DNA of 64,000 nucleotides, taken from Fictibacillus nanhaiensis. Lineage in GTDB: Bacteria > Bacillota > Bacilli > Bacillales > Fictibacillaceae. The translations under genes and the position numbers were made by a program. The stretch spans positions 248,001-312,000 of the forward strand of contig NZ_JAMBOD010000001.1 of NCBI RefSeq assembly GCF_023715445.1. Direction: 5' to 3'. The first letter of the stretch is position 1. Every line of letters starts with the position of its first letter. Shown here piece after piece: positions 8,545 to 16,639 of this stretch. Under the pieces are notes generated by a model. It was not told the DNA's origin. It worked only from the letters and a program-made list of their open reading frames with translations, and did no database searches.

Positions 8545-9912
8545 ATGAAACGATTAATGTCTTTACTGGCACTTTTGGTAATCGTGATGCTTTTCGGTTG
8601 CAATGGATCAAATGAAGGTAAAAAAGGCGATGATGGAGACACCGAAAAAGTTACCATTTCTTTTGCAAGCTGGGGTTTAGGTACTAAAGAAGAACAAAAC
8701 ATCGAGAGGTTGATGATTAAAGAATTTGAAAAAAAATATCCGAACATTAAAGTAAAGATTGTGGAGTCGATCCCAAACGATAAATGGAACGATGGATTAG
8801 CAGCTGCTGCAAGTGCAAATGAGATGCCTGATGTGTTTATGCTTTCACAGATTCCTCCAGGTATAGCAAATGACTGGCTATTAGATGTTACCGATCTAGC
8901 AAGGGATGATGAAGATTTTGCAAAAGTACCTGAAGTGGTTCGAGAATCTGCAACTTACGGAGATACGATTTACGCATTACCAGCAGGACAACAGTTCTTG
9001 GGGTATTATGTCAACAAAGATTTATTCAACGAAGCGAATTTAGATGTGCCAGAAAATGGTGTAAGTATTGATGAGTTTGTTGATTCTGTTAAAAACATTA
9101 CGAATATCAGTAAAGGACAGGTGGGCCTCAATAATCCATTAGCTATTCTTGACTGGTATCCGGCTGCAGTAAGTGAAACCCTCGGTTGGTATACATACAC
9201 TGAGGAAGGATATCACTTAGACAGCACTGAATTCATTAATGGCTTGAATGTAGCTAAGAACATTGTTACGAATAATCATTCCTATGAATCTTTAACAGAC
9301 GAACAAAAAAGCAACTTTAATGGAACTCACCCTGGTGAAGTTTGGGCCTCCGGCGGCTTGGGGTTAATATGGGATGGAACATGGGCACTCTCTTCCTACG
9401 AGGAGAATCTTGATTTTGATTATGATTTTATTGGTATTCCTGGTGGGAGAACTGTTGTGGCGAATGATTATATGGGAATCTCAAAAACGACTAAACATGC
9501 AGAAGAAGCCTATTTGTTTACAAAGTGGATGACTTTTGGAAAAGAAGGATACTTGAAACGTATAGACATTGCTACAGAAGAAGGCAAAGTATTAAATGGT
9601 GTACCCGTTACTACCGATAAAGATGTACTGGATGCTTACTTTGAAATTCAAGATCTTCCCGGAATACGTACTGCATATGAAAACATAGAAAATGCCGTTA
9701 TCGAACCAGTAAAAGCAGTTCCTGGATATGTACACTCGAGATGGGAAGCTCCTACAGGGGTGAAAGTTAAGGATACTCCAAATGCTAATATTCATGGCAT
9801 TCTGGAAGCTTCTGTAGAAGGTGAAATAAAGATTGAAGACTATATCTCTGAGATGAATAAATTAGCTAATCAGAAATATCAAGAGGCCAATGAAGCGATT
9901 GGTCAAAAATAG
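8545..9912 (+). CDS. ABC transporter sugar-binding lipoprotein
   Basis: The 455-residue protein starts with a lipoprotein signal (MKRLMSLLALLVIVMLFGC; lipobox MLFGC at about residue 19) and continues with a family 1 extracellular solute-binding fold (VTISFASWGLGTKEEQNIER, DVFMLSQIPPG, GIPGGRTVVANDYMGISKTT). It would be anchored outside the membrane and present a carbohydrate to a permease. No permease or ATPase gene follows: the next sequence is an interspersed repeat and then sspL. It is therefore an orphan component that must use permeases encoded elsewhere, or the operon has lost its 3' part. The ATG at 8545 follows GAGGTG. Confidence 0.87.
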   Translation: MKRLMSLLALLVIVMLFGCNGSNEGKKGDDGDTEKVTISFASWGLGTKEEQNIERLMIKEFEKKYPNIKVKIVESIPNDKWNDGLAAAASANEMPDVFMLSQIPPGIANDWLLDVTDLARDDEDFAKVPEVVRESATYGDTIYALPAGQQFLGYYVNKDLFNEANLDVPENGVSIDEFVDSVKNITNISKGQVGLNNPLAILDWYPAAVSETLGWYTYTEEGYHLDSTEFINGLNVAKNIVTNNHSYESLTDEQKSNFNGTHPGEVWASGGLGLIWDGTWALSSYEENLDFDYDFIGIPGGRTVVANDYMGISKTTKHAEEAYLFTKWMTFGKEGYLKRIDIATEEGKVLNGVPVTTDKDVLDAYFEIQDLPGIRTAYENIENAVIEPVKAVPGYVHSRWEAPTGVKVKDTPNANIHGILEASVEGEIKIEDYISEMNKLANQKYQEANEAIGQK

Positions 9913-9932
9913 GAGACAATCATTTTATTTTG

Positions 9933-9984
9933 GCGTGCATTTCTCTTTACGAAGGAGAAGTGCACTTTTTTTATGGAAGTAAAG
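9933..9984 (+). repeat. Hairpin arm of the interspersed repeat
   Basis: The copy reads gcgtgcatttctctttacga, aggagaagtgcacttttttt, atggaagtaaag, about twenty bases after the binding-protein stop. It could also act as its terminator (stem plus T-run). Confidence 0.7.
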
Positions 9985-10149
9985 GGAATGTAACCAGAAA
10001 TAATCTTTGTTATTCAAATTAAATAAGGAAGGAATAAAAAAGTATCGAAGGAGATATGGGATCCAATATTTTGAAATATAGGCAGACAGAATTATGTAAA
10101 ATATAAATATACTCTATGGCAAATCCTATAGATACAGGGGGTGAAAAAT

Positions 10150-10287
10150 ATGGCAAAAAAGAGCACTGGAAAGGGTCGAAAGGCATCGAGTGTAAATCCA
10201 CAGGGCATGAGCCCTGATGTTGAATTCAGCAAAGAACCTGTATCCGAACTTGCTAATCGTGCGAAAAAGAAAAACACAAAAATCTAA
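10150..10287 (+). CDS. sspL: Small acid-soluble spore protein L (SspL-like), 45 residues
   Basis: The product is a 45-residue basic peptide beginning MAKKSTGKGRKASSVNPQG and ending SELANRAKKKNTKI. The spacing of KGR, V.PQG, P..EL and RAKK.NTK matches B. subtilis SspL, a minor small acid-soluble protein made in the forespore. The start follows GGGGGTG at about 10136-10142. It is monocistronic, with a hairpin directly downstream. Assignment is by recall of the SspL pattern, not by alignment; forespore (sigma G) expression is expected but I could not pin a promoter. Confidence 0.75.
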   Translation: MAKKSTGKGRKASSVNPQGMSPDVEFSKEPVSELANRAKKKNTKI

Positions 10288-10292
10288 TTTTT

Positions 10293-10340
10293 GGCGACCT
10301 CATAAGGATCTTCAAGACCTTCCCAAGGTCGCCCTTTTAG
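10293..10340 (+). terminator. Terminator after sspL
   Basis: The stem GGCGACCT pairs with AGGTCGCC around a 25-base loop and is followed by CTTTTAG. Confidence 0.6.
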
Positions 10341-10364
10341 ACTTGCGGAGGAGGAGGTAAAGAT

Positions 10365-10439
10365 ATGTCAATTAAGATTAAGAAATTGTGTTTCTTTTTA
10401 GTTAACATAATATATATTCTCGGAAGCTATGTAAAATAA
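10365..10439 (+). CDS. Possible 24-residue hydrophobic peptide with strong RBS
   Basis: An ATG at 10365 is preceded by the very strong site GGAGGAGGAGG at ideal spacing and opens a 24-codon frame, MSIKIKKLCFFLVNIIYILG plus SYVK. The composition (basic N-terminus, hydrophobic middle) could be a tiny membrane peptide, or the frame may be the truncated start of a lost gene, since no downstream continuation is seen. The A+T-rich sequence that follows shows no gene until 10823. Confidence 0.35.
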   Translation: MSIKIKKLCFFLVNIIYILGSYVK

Positions 10440-10822
10440 AATAAAGGATATCTCAAAACCAAAGATTACTTAGGATAGTGAGACGAAATGAAATTTGTCG
10501 TGAATTTCAATTCATATTGTATCTAATTGTGAAATCTATTTTTATTTATCATCCGTAATCAAATATCTTAGCTGGAATTTAGACTTCTATATGATTTGTA
10601 TTTAAATTAAATTTATATCTGCATTTCTTGATTTTTCATTTTTTTATTTATCTTTTTGATTCTTCAAATATATTTAAACTGTTCCAATCCTTTGTCAGCG
10701 CTTAAATCAAAACTTATTAATTTACCGCAAAAAAACATGCACCTATATCCTTTATTTTGAATACCATTCGTAGTATAATGCTTTTTAATTCCGATAATAT
10801 TTATAGGATTAGGAGGGTTAGT
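10440..10822. other. A+T-rich intergenic, about 380 bp
   Basis: No gene, riboswitch or clear terminator was recognised. The last bases hold the AGGAGGG site at 10811 for the transporter gene. Confidence 0.5.
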
Positions 10823-12082
10823 TTGGCGCATTCATCAGTTAATACACAGATCTCTACACAACGGAAACACCAGCCTACTACGGTTGTCACTGAATTAAGT
10901 CCTTTGCAAAAGCCATGGGCTACATTAGGAATTCTCGCGGCATTGCTATTATTATTTTTAATCGTTAATACAGCTAATTGGACTCAGGGAATTCTTTTTA
11001 TTATTGGTATTTTGCTTGGAAATGCGTTGCTATATGCTCGATTTGGTTTTACTTCAGCATTTCGCCGGCTAGTATCCGTTGGTAATGTTCAAGGGCTTCA
11101 AGCACATATGGTAATGCTTGCAGTTGCATCTACATTGTTTGCCGTAATTTTAAGTACAGGATTTAGTTTTACAGGAGCAGCCCCTGAAGGAAACGTGTCT
11201 CCAGTAGGAATCAGCATTTTATTTGGTGCTTTTCTCTTCGGAATCGGCATGCAGCTTGGAAACGGCTGTGCCTCTGGAACGCTGTATTCTTTAGGTGGCG
11301 GATCGTCATCAATGATTCTAACCTTGATTTCATTTATAGTGGGTTCAGTGATTGGTGCATATCACTTCACGTTTTGGATGGGGTTACCTTCCCTTCCACC
11401 TATCGCATTTAACCAGATTCCTGGATTTGGTTACCTGGGTGCATGGGTATTTCAGTTTGCATTGTTTGGTTTGGTCTATTGGATCACTCTACAAATTGCT
11501 AAAAAGAAAAATCCGCCAATGATGAAACCTCTGCCAACTACTGTTGGTTGGAAAAAGGTATTGCGTGGTTCATGGCCACTGTTTACAGCAGCAATTGTTT
11601 TAGCGTTGCTGAACGCTTTAACTTTAGCTGTTAAAGGAAGTCCTTGGGGCATTACTTCAGCATTTGCTCTCTGGGGCTCAAAAGCATTAATGGCAACTGG
11701 AGTTGATGTATCAAGCTGGGGTTATTTCGCAGGCAGCAAAGGTGATGCTTTATCAAAAAGCGTGCTAACCGATGCGACGAGCGTAATGAACTTTGGAATT
11801 ATTTTAGGTGCATTTATATCTGCTGCTTTCCAAGGAACATTTAAACCAGGAAAAATCAAACCAGGTATTGCTGGGGCTTCTATTATCGGTGGATTGTTGA
11901 TGGGTTATGGTGCACGCTTGGCATTTGGCTGTAACATCGGTGCCTATTTCAGTGGAATTGCTTCATTCAGTCTTCACGGCTGGGTTTGGGGAATCATGGC
12001 TATGGCAGGAACCTTCTTAGCCTTATTCATCCGTCCTCTATTCGGATTAAAAAACCCGAAATCAAATGACTCTGTTTGTTAA
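10823..12082 (+). CDS. YeeE/YedE-family thiosulfate/sulfur transporter (TsuA-like)
   Basis: The 419-residue membrane protein has about ten hydrophobic segments and the two duplicated YeeE/YedE signatures with conserved cysteines: FGIGMQLGNGCASGTLYSLG in the first half and AFGCNIGAYFSGIASFSLHG in the second. In TsuA these cysteines relay thiosulfate through the membrane. The TTG at 10823 is chosen because AGGAGG sits at 10811-10816; earlier in-frame codons have no such site. No TusA-like partner is adjacent, but the window is rich in sulfur genes. Substrate (thiosulfate) is inferred from the family. Confidence 0.85.
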   Translation: MAHSSVNTQISTQRKHQPTTVVTELSPLQKPWATLGILAALLLLFLIVNTANWTQGILFIIGILLGNALLYARFGFTSAFRRLVSVGNVQGLQAHMVMLAVASTLFAVILSTGFSFTGAAPEGNVSPVGISILFGAFLFGIGMQLGNGCASGTLYSLGGGSSSMILTLISFIVGSVIGAYHFTFWMGLPSLPPIAFNQIPGFGYLGAWVFQFALFGLVYWITLQIAKKKNPPMMKPLPTTVGWKKVLRGSWPLFTAAIVLALLNALTLAVKGSPWGITSAFALWGSKALMATGVDVSSWGYFAGSKGDALSKSVLTDATSVMNFGIILGAFISAAFQGTFKPGKIKPGIAGASIIGGLLMGYGARLAFGCNIGAYFSGIASFSLHGWVWGIMAMAGTFLALFIRPLFGLKNPKSNDSVC

Positions 12083-12105
12083 TAAAAGCTAATATATACT
12101 AATAT

Positions 12106-12150
12106 AAAAACTTCTGTTGCCTGAACTGTAGCCCGCAACAGAAGTTTTTA
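12106..12150 (+). terminator. Rho-independent terminator
   Basis: A 15-bp stem AAAAACTTCTGTTGC/GCAACAGAAGTTTTT flanks a 14-base loop, directly after the transporter gene. Confidence 0.9.
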
Positions 12151-12334
12151 TTTATTTAAATGCATTTATTCTTTGAACTTCCAAAGTCATTCCCTTGAAT
12201 AAGAGCTGCGATCAGTTCTCTATTAACATAAAACTCAACCATGCTACAAACCCTACATTAAATACATCACCTGATAAATTACCTGTTTTATGCACTATTC
12301 AAATCGGAATCGTTCCGAAAATTTCCTCGTAAAC

Positions 12335-12364
12335 AAAGAACCCCTATTTTTATAAGGGTTCTTT
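12335..12364 (-). terminator. Terminator of the treP-like gene
   Basis: The inverted repeat AAAGAACCCCT...AAGGGTTCTTT lies downstream of the minus-strand PTS gene; on that strand it is followed by a short T-rich tract. Confidence 0.6.
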
Positions 12365-12407
12365 AAGTGGGCAAGTTTCTGCTCTTATTATTTTAAAATA
12401 TACCGTC

Positions 12408-13898
12408 CTACGACTGTAATGATGCTTTCTCGGATTTTACCGAAGCATCTGCCTTAACCTCAGACTTCTTATCTACTGTTTTACTCACTTTAAATAAATT
12501 GCTTTTAAAGAATCCGAACGTTAATCCAACGGTAATGATAAATGTGATGGCCATTCCAATGAAGTAGAAGCTCCAGTGTTCTGGATAAACCGATAGGAAT
12601 GATAATATCCCACCTACTCCTACAGATGTTGCTTTCACTCCTTGAGCCGCCAGGTAAGCACTACCGATTGCACTTCCTACCATTACGGCGATGAACGGAT
12701 ATCTGAAGCGGAGGTTGATCCCGTAAATAGCTGGTTCAGTTACCCCGAGCCATGCAGATAGCGTCGCAGTTAATGAAACACCTCTTAATTTTTGGTTTTG
12801 CTTTAGGATAAAGAACATCGTCAATGCTGCAGCACCCTGAGCAAGTGTAACCGTTTCCCCGATTGGCCATAAAGTGACGTAGCCAAGTGTACCGGCCATT
12901 TGCAGATTTACACCTAAGAAAATGTGGTGCATTCCTGTGATAACAAGCGGTCCTGAGATAAGTCCATACACGCCGCCGGCAAATGCAGGAGATACTTCAA
13001 ACAGATAAAGAATCCCGTCTGTAATCCAGTTTGAACCTGCCATCGTAATGGGTCCTATAACTCCGAAAGTCAAAAGCCCCGCGAAAACCAATGCAAGCGG
13101 TGCCAAAAATAGCATTTGTAGATTATCTGGAATGAATCGCTTTAATTGCTTTTCAGACCAAGTTAAGATCCATGTGGCAAAAATAACAGGAAGAACTTGT
13201 CCTTGGTAACCGATCCTCGCAATGTCCCAGCCAAATAAGCTCCAATACTCAACATCCCCTGGATTCTCTGCATACGCATATGCAGACATTAACGAAGGAT
13301 GCACTAATAATAGACCCAGCACGATACCCAATAATGGGCTTCCTCCGAATTTCTTTGCAGCAGACCAGGCGATAAGCACAGGCAGGAACGTAAACGCTGT
13401 GTTCGCAATGACATTGATAAATTCAGCAAAGCCTGTCCAACCCGTGTGTACATCGAGCAGTGATTTTTCATCATAAAAGATCCCAGGATTTGCAAGCATG
13501 TTATTTAATCCTAACAGTAACCCGGCAGCAACGATCGCCGGCAGGATCGGAATGAAGATATCCGCTAAGACCCGGACACCCTTTTGCAGGACATTCCCCT
13601 TTTCAGCCGAAATCTTTTTCATCTCATCTTTCGAAACTTCATCTGCTCCAGTCTGTTTTACAAACTCTTTGTATACTTTATCAACGGTACCGGGACCTAT
13701 AATCACTTGAAACTGACCACTCACGGAAAACGTACCTTTAACTAATTCATTTTCCTCTAAAGCATCTTTGTCTACCAAACTCTCATCAACTAACAACAAG
13801 CGGAGTCTCGTCACACAATGCGATGCATTACTGACGTTTTCCGAGCCTCCGATATTTTTTATAATGTCAGAAACATTCTCTTTAAAACCCACCTTCAT
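12408..13898 (-). CDS. treP: PTS system EIIBC, trehalose-type (TreP-like)
   Basis: This 496-residue enzyme II combines an N-terminal IIB domain (phospho-accepting Cys in ASHCVTRLRLLL, about residue 28) with a IIC membrane domain from about residue 105 to 475. Landmarks match the sucrose/trehalose branch: ADIFIPILPAIVAAGLLLG, FGGSPLLGIVLGLLLVHPS, the ITGMHH histidine pair and AWLGVTEPAIYGINLR. It would import a glucosyl disaccharide, probably trehalose, as the 6-phosphate using a separate IIA. It is divergent from a glycosidase gene and is accompanied by a TreR-like regulator. GGAGG sits at 13902-13906. The sugar is inferred from family and regulator. Confidence 0.85.
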   Translation of the reverse strand: MKVGFKENVSDIIKNIGGSENVSNASHCVTRLRLLLVDESLVDKDALEENELVKGTFSVSGQFQVIIGPGTVDKVYKEFVKQTGADEVSKDEMKKISAEKGNVLQKGVRVLADIFIPILPAIVAAGLLLGLNNMLANPGIFYDEKSLLDVHTGWTGFAEFINVIANTAFTFLPVLIAWSAAKKFGGSPLLGIVLGLLLVHPSLMSAYAYAENPGDVEYWSLFGWDIARIGYQGQVLPVIFATWILTWSEKQLKRFIPDNLQMLFLAPLALVFAGLLTFGVIGPITMAGSNWITDGILYLFEVSPAFAGGVYGLISGPLVITGMHHIFLGVNLQMAGTLGYVTLWPIGETVTLAQGAAALTMFFILKQNQKLRGVSLTATLSAWLGVTEPAIYGINLRFRYPFIAVMVGSAIGSAYLAAQGVKATSVGVGGILSFLSVYPEHWSFYFIGMAITFIITVGLTFGFFKSNLFKVSKTVDKKSEVKADASVKSEKASLQS

Positions 13899-13908
13899 GA
13901 CCTCCTTA

Positions 13909-13923
13909 TTTAATCGCTTTCAT
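13909..13923 (-). promoter_or_regulatory. Possible cre (CcpA) site
   Basis: The minus-strand text ATGAAAGCGATTAAA is one mismatch from the catabolite-responsive element pattern TGNAARCGNWWWCA and lies between the treP RBS and its promoter region, consistent with glucose repression. Confidence 0.4.
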
Positions 13924-13931
13924 TTTTTTCT

Positions 13932-13949
13932 AACTTGTTTAAACAAGTT
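13932..13949. promoter_or_regulatory. 18-bp perfect palindrome, likely TreR-type operator
   Basis: AACTTGTTT/AAACAAGTT is a perfect inverted repeat lying in the divergent promoter region between treP and the glycosidase gene. GntR/HutC-group repressors bind such symmetric sites, and a TreR-like gene of this group lies immediately beyond the glycosidase. Repression of both genes from one site is inferred. Confidence 0.65.
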
Positions 13950-14014
13950 CGTTATAGTACAGTATAGATTGTTATGAATAGTTGTCAAGAAAATTGTGAA
14001 AAGGAGTGTTGAAT

Positions 14015-15742
14015 TTGGATATAAGAATCACGCCGATGAGCCACTTTGGTTCCTATATGGCCCTCACATACCAAGAGAGCGAAATCCCTGAGAAAAACGG
14101 GATCTATATCAATTCTGTACGGGGTAAATCCAAGCAGCATCAGAATGCGCTCAAGATCATCCCTACAGTGAACGGGACTCCTGTTAACTACACCTATAAA
14201 GCTGATGAATTTCAGATCTCGCTTACGTTCGATGGCGGGGATTTACACCTTTGTTTTGAAGATGCAGAGAGAATTTTTGTAAAAGGCAGCGGAGAAAACG
14301 TGGGGCTTACCCTCGATACCCAGCCGGTCTTTAACTTTGAGTATAACTATCTATTAGGAAATACCGGTGAAGAATTCTGCCTCGTCAACAGCTACAAGAA
14401 TCTCACCAAGTATATGATCTTTGCACCCAACGGCTCAGTCAGCCTGCAGCAGAATGTATTCATGGACACGACAGGCAGTACGAATAAGGCCGATAATCTG
14501 TCCAGTATACACATTACCCAAAATAAAGGGAAACAAGACTTCCTGTGTGTCATCGAAGATGTCCCTACACACGGGGCTGTTCCGGAAAGAAGAGAATACT
14601 CGTTTGAAAACGCTCTGCGTAAAAGCACGAATCATTTCCTTGAATTCTTATCAAAGCAGCCTGTCGTTCCGGAAAGATACCAGCAGACCTTGAGAGAAGC
14701 CGCTTATCTTAACTGGTCCTGTATCGTGAATGAACAAGGTCTCTTGAAAAGAAAAGCCTTGTATATGTCTAACGCCAATTTCCCGGGCGTATGGAGCTGG
14801 GACAATGCTTTTAACGGATTGTCACTAGCTGGCGTTGATGATAAGCTTGCATGGGATCAAATCCAGCTTTTATTCGATCACCAGGACGAAAAAGGACAAA
14901 TACCCGGATCCATCAGTGATTCGACCATCCGCTGGAATTTCTCCAAACCTCCTGTACAAGGCTTATTCGTGTTAAAAATGATGGAAAAAATGACGTTGTC
15001 TACCGAACAATTGGAAACGATTTACTCTCAAATTAAGAGGCATGTTGATTTCTATCTTCAATACAAGGATTTCAATGGTGACGGCATTTGCGAATACCAT
15101 CACGGAAATGATTCCGGACAGGACAACAGCACTGTGTTCAGAGATGCTAATATCATCGATTCGCCGGATTTGACAGCATTCCTGATTAAATCGATGGACA
15201 TGCTTGCGGTGGTGGCTGGTAAATTGGATCGTGGGCAAGATAAGACGTACTGGGAAAAGGAAGCCAATCGATACACACAGAAATTCTGCGAGTACTTCCT
15301 GATTGATGACCTCCCTGTAGCCCGTTTTACTAGAGACGGCAAAGTGATTCAGAGTCAAGGCTGTCTGCCACTGGTATCTATCATTCTGGCAAACAAACTG
15401 CCAGATCCTACTCGAAAAAAAATCATCCATACTCTAAGCAGCGACCGGTATTTAACAAAATGGGGAATTGCTTCAGAAGCGATCGACAGTCCTCTTTATG
15501 AAGAGGATGCCTACTGGAGAGGACCGATTTGGGCTCCTACCACCCTCCTGTTTGTAGAAGCATTTGAAGAATGCGGAGAACAACAATTAGCAACTGAAGT
15601 AACTGAGAAATTCCTCGAGCTTTGCAAGCACGGGGGCTTCGCGGAAAATTTCCACGCAGAAACCGGTGAGGGTTTACGGGACCTGGCCCATACGTGGACG
15701 TCTAGTGTATTTATCCATTTAGCAGCAAAACTAGCTTATTAA
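14015..15742 (+). CDS. GH63-like (alpha/alpha)6 glycosidase
   Basis: The 575-residue protein has an N-terminal beta-rich domain (about 1-200) and a C-terminal (alpha/alpha)6 barrel. Catalytic-barrel landmarks of the GH63/GH37 clan are visible: FPGVWSWDNAFNGLSLAG (W-D-x-A), GNDSGQDNSTVFRD, and EEDAYWRGPIWAPTTLLFVE. There is no signal peptide, so it acts in the cytoplasm on imported sugar. It is divergent from a TreP-like EIIBC and followed by a convergent TreR-like regulator, so it stands where treA (a GH13 phosphotrehalase) would normally be; no treA is in the window. The TTG at 14015 is chosen for AAGGAG at 14001-14006; an ATG is absent. Confidence 0.78.
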   Translation: MDIRITPMSHFGSYMALTYQESEIPEKNGIYINSVRGKSKQHQNALKIIPTVNGTPVNYTYKADEFQISLTFDGGDLHLCFEDAERIFVKGSGENVGLTLDTQPVFNFEYNYLLGNTGEEFCLVNSYKNLTKYMIFAPNGSVSLQQNVFMDTTGSTNKADNLSSIHITQNKGKQDFLCVIEDVPTHGAVPERREYSFENALRKSTNHFLEFLSKQPVVPERYQQTLREAAYLNWSCIVNEQGLLKRKALYMSNANFPGVWSWDNAFNGLSLAGVDDKLAWDQIQLLFDHQDEKGQIPGSISDSTIRWNFSKPPVQGLFVLKMMEKMTLSTEQLETIYSQIKRHVDFYLQYKDFNGDGICEYHHGNDSGQDNSTVFRDANIIDSPDLTAFLIKSMDMLAVVAGKLDRGQDKTYWEKEANRYTQKFCEYFLIDDLPVARFTRDGKVIQSQGCLPLVSIILANKLPDPTRKKIIHTLSSDRYLTKWGIASEAIDSPLYEEDAYWRGPIWAPTTLLFVEAFEECGEQQLATEVTEKFLELCKHGGFAENFHAETGEGLRDLAHTWTSSVFIHLAAKLAY

Positions 15743-15744
15743 TC

Positions 15745-15783
15745 AAAAAAAGTGTACGAGACCGGTTCTCGTACACTTTTTCT
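15745..15783. terminator. Bidirectional terminator
   Basis: AAAAAAGTGTACGAGA pairs with TTCTCGTACACTTTTT around CCGG, between the convergent glycosidase and regulator genes. A- and T-runs on the two sides serve both strands. Confidence 0.9.
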
Positions 15784-16501
15784 ATTTCCTTTGTGTCTGA
15801 TCAAAAAAGACAAAATTCCCTGGCGTATGCCTGGATTGGGTGTGCTCGAACATCACCCCGTCACCATTAAAGATGTGGCTTGTTACAACCACTACGCTAT
15901 TAAATCCATCTAACTTTAAGTATTTTTCGTCCACTTCCGTTGTTCTTTCTACGACCATTTTTCTTTTTGCCGTAACCGCTCTTTGGTTCAATTGTTTTTC
16001 AAGAAATTCATAGATTGAATCCTCCGCGATATCGACCGTCAGCCCCTTCACGATATCCTTTCGGAAATAGTTATAGTCCATGATCACCGGATTTTCTTCA
16101 AGATAACGGATACGTTGCAGATGATACACTTCTACCCCGATCGGAAGCATGGTATGTTTATGAATCGCCTCATCCACAGTCAATTCCTCAAACACGACAA
16201 CCTTCGTCTGGTGCTTTTTTTGATTTCGGAGGGCAAACTGCTTGAACGTTTCCGTCTCCCCAAACATGTATTCATTCTGTTTGAAATCCTGATAAATCAC
16301 GCGGGCTCCCTGCCCATGCTTTGTTTGCACATACCCTTCATTCACAAGATTCCCGATTGCTCTCCGTACCGTATTCCGCGAGCATTCATACTCCTTCACG
16401 AGTGTATTCTCTGAAGGAAGCAATTGCTGATACTCATAGATATTCTGTTCGATTTTCTGTTTTAAATCATCATAAATTTCTACGTACTTGGTTTTTGGCA
16501 T
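15782..16501 (-). CDS. treR: GntR/HutC-family repressor, TreR-like
   Basis: The 239-residue protein has an N-terminal GntR winged helix (about 1-70; LLPSENTLVKEYECSRNTVR, the recognition helix, then GYVQTKHGQGARV) and a C-terminal UTRA effector domain (about 90-235; EDSIYEFLEKQLNQRA, MFEHTQSRHTPGNFVFF). The C-terminal pattern matches B. subtilis TreR, which senses trehalose 6-phosphate. It lies convergent to the glycosidase and probably represses treP and the glycosidase through the palindrome at 13932-13949. Effector identity is inferred. Confidence 0.83.
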   Translation of the reverse strand: MPKTKYVEIYDDLKQKIEQNIYEYQQLLPSENTLVKEYECSRNTVRRAIGNLVNEGYVQTKHGQGARVIYQDFKQNEYMFGETETFKQFALRNQKKHQTKVVVFEELTVDEAIHKHTMLPIGVEVYHLQRIRYLEENPVIMDYNYFRKDIVKGLTVDIAEDSIYEFLEKQLNQRAVTAKRKMVVERTTEVDEKYLKLDGFNSVVVVTSHIFNGDGVMFEHTQSRHTPGNFVFFDQTQRK

Positions 16502-16639
16502 GATAGCCTCCTATGTTACCTATCCGTATGTATTATGCTTGGCGGCATCTTTTAATTAATGCCAGCAAGAACGTAAGACTCTTATATTCTTATAAAAGAT
16601 AGTACCATATGTTAAAGTGTATTTTCTTATTTATATACC

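Noticed and set aside
12408-16501. Sucrose utilisation locus
   Set aside because: The regulator is a GntR/UTRA protein matching TreR and not a SacT-type antiterminator or LacI protein, and no GH32 sucrase is present.
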